From JAZDKP01 sp043802925 (GTDB lineage Bacteria > Fibrobacterota > OXYB2-FULL-49-7 > JAEUSG01), in NCBI GenBank assembly GCA_043802925.1, contig JAZDKP010000181.1, positions 1 to 17,152 on the forward strand: 17,152 bases of DNA. The letters are read 5' to 3'. This document shows positions 15,501 through 17,152 of the stretch, piece by piece. Each line of letters begins with the position of its first letter. The first letter of the stretch is position 1. Under the pieces are notes generated by a model that was given only the letters and a program-made list of their open reading frames with translations, was not told the DNA's origin and did no database searches. A program made the position numbers and the translations under genes.

Positions 15501-17152
15501 CCCGCACGCACCGTGATGGGTGAACTCGAGAGATCAAAGACCATCGGATTGGCTCCCTCAATGGTCGTGCTGGAGAAGAAGTCGCTTCCCGCCCCTATCC
15601 GCCGGAGCGCCTTGCGGGCAATGACCGTAGAGGGGTTCGTAGGCGTCATGGTAAAAGACAAGCTGGTGACCTTCTGGGTATCGGAATCGGTATTCGGATG
15701 ACGAAAGATAAGCCGGAGCGCGCTTAAGGAGGCCTGGCGCTCAGCAATCTTCCACGCAGGCATGAGGTCAATGGATTTCACAAACATGGAGTCAATGGTG
15801 GTAAGTGCAAAGTTCCAGTTGAAGTTATTGAGGCGGTCTCTGCAATCACTCGCGCTGCCCACGGAACCGATGGCGCGGCTGTGGGCAAGACTGGCGCGCT
15901 GGGCGGTCAAAGTGCCGGTGGCATTGACATACCAGTCCGACGGAAAGTCCATATTCAGGTAGTTGGTCACCTGCCCGTTGAACGCGGCGTTGCCTGCAAC
16001 GGTGAGCGTACACCCGCTCAGGTTCAAAAAAGTGCCGGAGTCGCCGTTGTTGACAGTGAAGTTGCCGAGACTGACCGTGGTAAGGTTCTTGCCATTGAAA
16101 TCAAGCTTGCCCCGGTTCTGTGTAAAGCTGTTACAGGACAGCGCGTTCGTGGACAACTGGAGCGTACCCGCGCTGTCGTGTACAATAGCAGGATGCGTAG
16201 TCGCGGCCTTGGGGGTGAACACCTGCGTGCCGCTGGCCGCCGTGAATTTAAGCGTGCCCGTACCGGGGGTCAACGTGCCGATTGAGCCGAAGTCCGCGTT
16301 GCCGGAAACCTGGAGGGTGCAGGGATTATTGAAGAAAAGGTTTCCTATCCCGGAAATATTCTTAATTGCATGTTTTAAGCCAACACCTAAAGATAAAGTT
16401 CCTCCTTGTAAGGAAACATCATCAACCAACAGTCCATTAGTTGCAAGGCTGAGAGTTCTAATACTGCCCACAGCAACAACAAGTCCTTTATAATTCGAAG
16501 CAATCCTTGGATAAAATATCGGGTTTCCTCCGGATGTTGTAAACATAATAATACCGCTATCGGCATCAACGGGTAAACTTCGAAAATCAGCGGTGCCACC
16601 CCAAACTTTTAATGTGCACAGCCCCATATCTAAATGACCCGTAGCAGCTCCTGTAATACTTGCAACCAAATGAGTTAAACCAGAACCAAGATCAAAGTTC
16701 CCTGTTGTGACAGTAAAACTATTGTTTACATTTATTCCATTTAGCTGCACCGTTGTCCCACCCGTACCATTCTGCAATATTCTATAAATTGAAGTTCCTA
16801 ACTTAGGCGTATATATCTGTGCAAACGCTCCAACAAAATGCAATGCCCCTGTCCCCATCGTCAGCGTCCCTATCAAACTCATATCCACATTCCCACTCAC
16901 CTGCAGCGTACACGCCGCCATGTTCAGGTTTCCGCTTCCCGACACATTCCCTGTAACAGAATCCCTTACACCTGTCCCTAGATTAAACGTCCCACTCGTG
17001 AGCACCAAGTTCGCGCAATACATGCCGTTTGTGGTCACCGTGGTCCCACCCGCGCCGTTCTGGATGATGTCCGGGAAGATGGCCCCGGCCTTGGGAATGA
17101 ACACCTGTGCGCTTGAGCCGCCGAATTCGAGTGAACCCGTGCTGGTGACCCC
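12545..17152 (-). CDS. Giant modular surface protein (beta-repeats, duplicated modules, PQQ-like propeller), 5' end off window
   Basis: An open frame crosses the right edge and ends at the TGA at 12547-12545, giving at least 1,535 residues. The GTG at 17104 is only an internal Val (family repeat SAQVFIPK), so the start and any signal peptide are outside the window. Order from the N-terminus: four beta-rich repeats of about 97 residues (about 17107-15940) with QVF-TPK and GTLTxGTGTLKF signatures, resembling adhesin/beta-helix repeats; two tandem 362-residue modules (15802-13628), each with an Ig-like part and a part resembling CBM9/DOMON-type sugar-binding domains (DGVITDWTVVAERIDT, FYVTWDNVNIYFTWNGRDLS); and a C-terminal PQQ/Kelch-like propeller (about 13627-12548; GRVYAAPTGNFLYALNASL, NLGAPVTASPYI, GGGDGKVYRY). 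No sorting tail (LPXTG or T9SS-like) is evident at the C-terminus. Probably exported, adhesive or carbohydrate-binding; the exact function is unknown. Confidence 0.8.
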   Translation of the reverse strand, partial: GVTSTGSLEFGGSSAQVFIPKAGAIFPDIIQNGAGGTTVTTNGMYCANLVLTSGTFNLGTGVRDSVTGNVSGSGNLNMAACTLQVSGNVDMSLIGTLTMGTGALHFVGAFAQIYTPKLGTSIYRILQNGTGGTTVQLNGINVNNSFTVTTGNFDLGSGLTHLVASITGAATGHLDMGLCTLKVWGGTADFRSLPVDADSGIIMFTTSGGNPIFYPRIASNYKGLVVAVGSIRTLSLATNGLLVDDVSLQGGTLSLGVGLKHAIKNISGIGNLFFNNPCTLQVSGNADFGSIGTLTPGTGTLKFTAASGTQVFTPKAATTHPAIVHDSAGTLQLSTNALSCNSFTQNRGKLDFNGKNLTTVSLGNFTVNNGDSGTFLNLSGCTLTVAGNAAFNGQVTNYLNMDFPSDWYVNATGTLTAQRASLAHSRAIGSVGSASDCRDRLNNFNWNFALTTIDSMFVKSIDLMPAWKIAERQASLSALRLIFRHPNTDSDTQKVTSLSFTMTPTNPSTVIARKALRRIGAGSDFFSSTTIEGANPMVFDLSSSPITVRAGQSDTFDVMFDVIAAPATSVKFSLAATSDIVARNYYSNDSVSVKGDGVAFPLASGTGTVDNTTNTPSAKFTDGVITDWTVVAERIDTKTADEFYVTWDNVNIYFTWNGRDLSSAGDLFIYLNTATGGAGTTWNYASYGTHNFPSGFMGANYCLYYDNSGAYGLRNGAAAYGALTFNGTASASGSVTELTIPRSDLGNPDTIRIIPIVQNETAGDIVVALPCDNVGPRVKNPTGAPSQTFRSWMRAATDVEGQTPVQIIKFDSIGVDSMLVKSVDLMPSWKIAERQTSLSALRLIFTHPNTDADTHQVTRLSFTMAPTNPSTVIARKALRRIGAGSDLFTSTTIEGANPMVFDLSSSPIQVRAGQSDTIDVMFDAATVPSVDTVKFTLAAASAITVSNVWSGDSVAVRGNGVSFPLASTAGSLDNTTNAPSAKLIDGNVADWTAVAERIDTRTTDGFYMTWDHDNFYFGWSGRDLSNAGDLFIYISTGTGGDSMTYDYGSYGRHRLPVNFRNANYLVYYVDGTTQGLRDGANGYSALTFNGTMSSTASFTEIKVPRADLGSPDSIRVVPFIQKEASGEVLASVPYAGVSEFVHNPVGLVSQVFLSWMNAGSQVIDQTPVQIAMFDSSPNLIKPTWVYPLGSTNYAANMSFGNSAVYVAQGGTTKKMIKLNNIITGPANLVWSTATYSGTPTAAAAVYDAGFPVGVTKSVLFFCEGNNLHIGVDEAGSFDEVAWSPVNIGSLCGAPKRSTPPDNANGFYAYIAAADGKVHKIELRTGTEVQTSSALNVNPLAGLSVTATMIFAGCTNGNLKKFNTSLVEQNNAALGSSIDFRINYISGFTGRVYAAPTGNFLYALNASLSQQWSKNLGAPVTASPYIPSGTTPFRLYTPNGKGISFVRDDTASATISWTYNAIDTVRTDPNALGNGVYFSAKDKKNYAINITTGAIISGWPTAVLDGENLSMVIVDATTNSLLYGGGDGKVYRYPKQ
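13628..14716 (-). repeat. Tandem module copy 2 (C-terminal copy) in the giant gene
   Basis: Second of two tandem, in-frame copies of about 362 codons, starting at IGVDSMLVKSVDLMPSWKIA and ending at TPVQIAMFDS. Register with copy 1 is offset by 1,086 bases. A hand alignment of 14465-14574 with 15551-15660 shows about 19 mismatches in 110 bases. Confidence 0.9.
14717..15802 (-). repeat. Tandem module copy 1 (N-terminal copy) in the giant gene
   Basis: First copy, starting at TTIDSMFVKSIDLMPAWKIA and ending at TPVQIIKFDS. The first about 100 residues are nearly the same as in copy 2 (shared LSALRLIF, IARKALRRIGAGSD, TTIEGANPMVFDLSSSPI), whereas the last about 100 residues differ much more. Confidence 0.9.
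15940..17107 (-). repeat. Four beta-rich repeats of about 97 residues
   Basis: Repeat starts at the residue preceding the VF/IY/IF-TPK motif: about 17107, 16819, 16522 and 16225, i.e. periods of 96, 99 and 99 codons. Each contains an anchor (VFIPK, IYTPK, IFYPR, VFTPK), a Thr/Asn-rich strand region, a G-L-G block (FNLGTGV, FDLGSGL, LSLGVGL) and a CTLQVSG or CTLKVWG element. A further copy clearly begins beyond the right edge. Confidence 0.75.
16320..16850 (-). other. AT-rich segment with atypical codon use inside the giant gene
   Basis: Counting sample lines by hand, 16381-16440 has 23 G/C of 60 and 16741-16800 has 25 of 60, against 34 of 60 for 14341-14400. The codons also change: three TTA leucines occur within about ten codons near 16370-16405, whereas the rest of the gene favours CTG/CTC. 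The reading frame and repeat signature continue unbroken. Confidence 0.75.

Noticed and set aside
17102..17104. GTG as start of the giant protein
   Set aside because: The frame continues upstream to the window edge with the same repeat pattern (GSSAQV), and no signal peptide follows the GTG.
12545..17152. CRISPR array or short-repeat array in the region of repeats
   Set aside because: The repeats are long, diverged and in frame with coding sequence, without regular short repeat-spacer structure.

Overview
The window (about 17.2 kb, mostly GC-rich with short AT-rich intergenic gaps) looks like chromosomal DNA of a Gram-negative, outer-membrane bacterium. Evidence for this is a Wzi-type outer-membrane barrel, a PpiD-like periplasmic foldase, several signal peptides and a very large modular surface protein. 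The gene types (FloA flotillin, PpiD/SurA-like foldase, Wzi, large beta-helix/propeller surface protein) suggest a lineage near the Fibrobacterota/FCB assemblage. That placement is an inference from gene style, and no marker gene here fixes it.

Layout. Bases 2-1126 (+) hold the C-terminal half of flotillin-like FloA, directly followed by a membrane-anchored protein of unknown function with a hexad repeat. Bases 1117-4057 (-) hold tRNA-Cys, a PpiD-like foldase, a 40-residue secreted peptide, a hairpin terminator and truA. Bases 4058-4236 are an AT-rich divergent spacer with a near-palindrome and a possible promoter. Bases 4237-12497 (+) look like a five-gene operon: a WecA/MraY-type sugar-phosphate transferase fused to a CapD/WbpM-like membrane plus Rossmann region (broken by a one-base frameshift), a Wzi-like protein, an M23 peptidase, a lipobox-free secreted helical-repeat protein, and nadB (L-aspartate oxidase). 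Bases 12498-12544 are an inverted-repeat-rich spacer between convergent genes. Bases 12545-17152 (-) hold most of a giant surface protein whose N-terminus lies beyond the right edge. It has four roughly 97-residue beta-rich repeats, two tandem 362-residue modules and a PQQ-type beta-propeller.

How the genes may work together. The 4237-10894 block reads as envelope polysaccharide initiation (WecA-like), surface attachment (Wzi) and peptidoglycan or envelope remodelling (M23). NadB, a cytoplasmic enzyme of NAD synthesis, appears to ride on the same transcript. The PpiD-like foldase and the FloA cluster add envelope biogenesis functions nearby.

Most notable points: the frameshift falls exactly in the catalytic MGDTGS motif of the fusion gene; the transferase/CapD-N fusion lacks the usual epimerase domain; the secreted micropeptide; the hairpin abutting a Shine-Dalgarno-less truA start; and, in the giant gene, a tandem duplication plus an AT-rich segment with different codon use. 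I saw no CRISPR array, transposase, phage gene or clear defence system.
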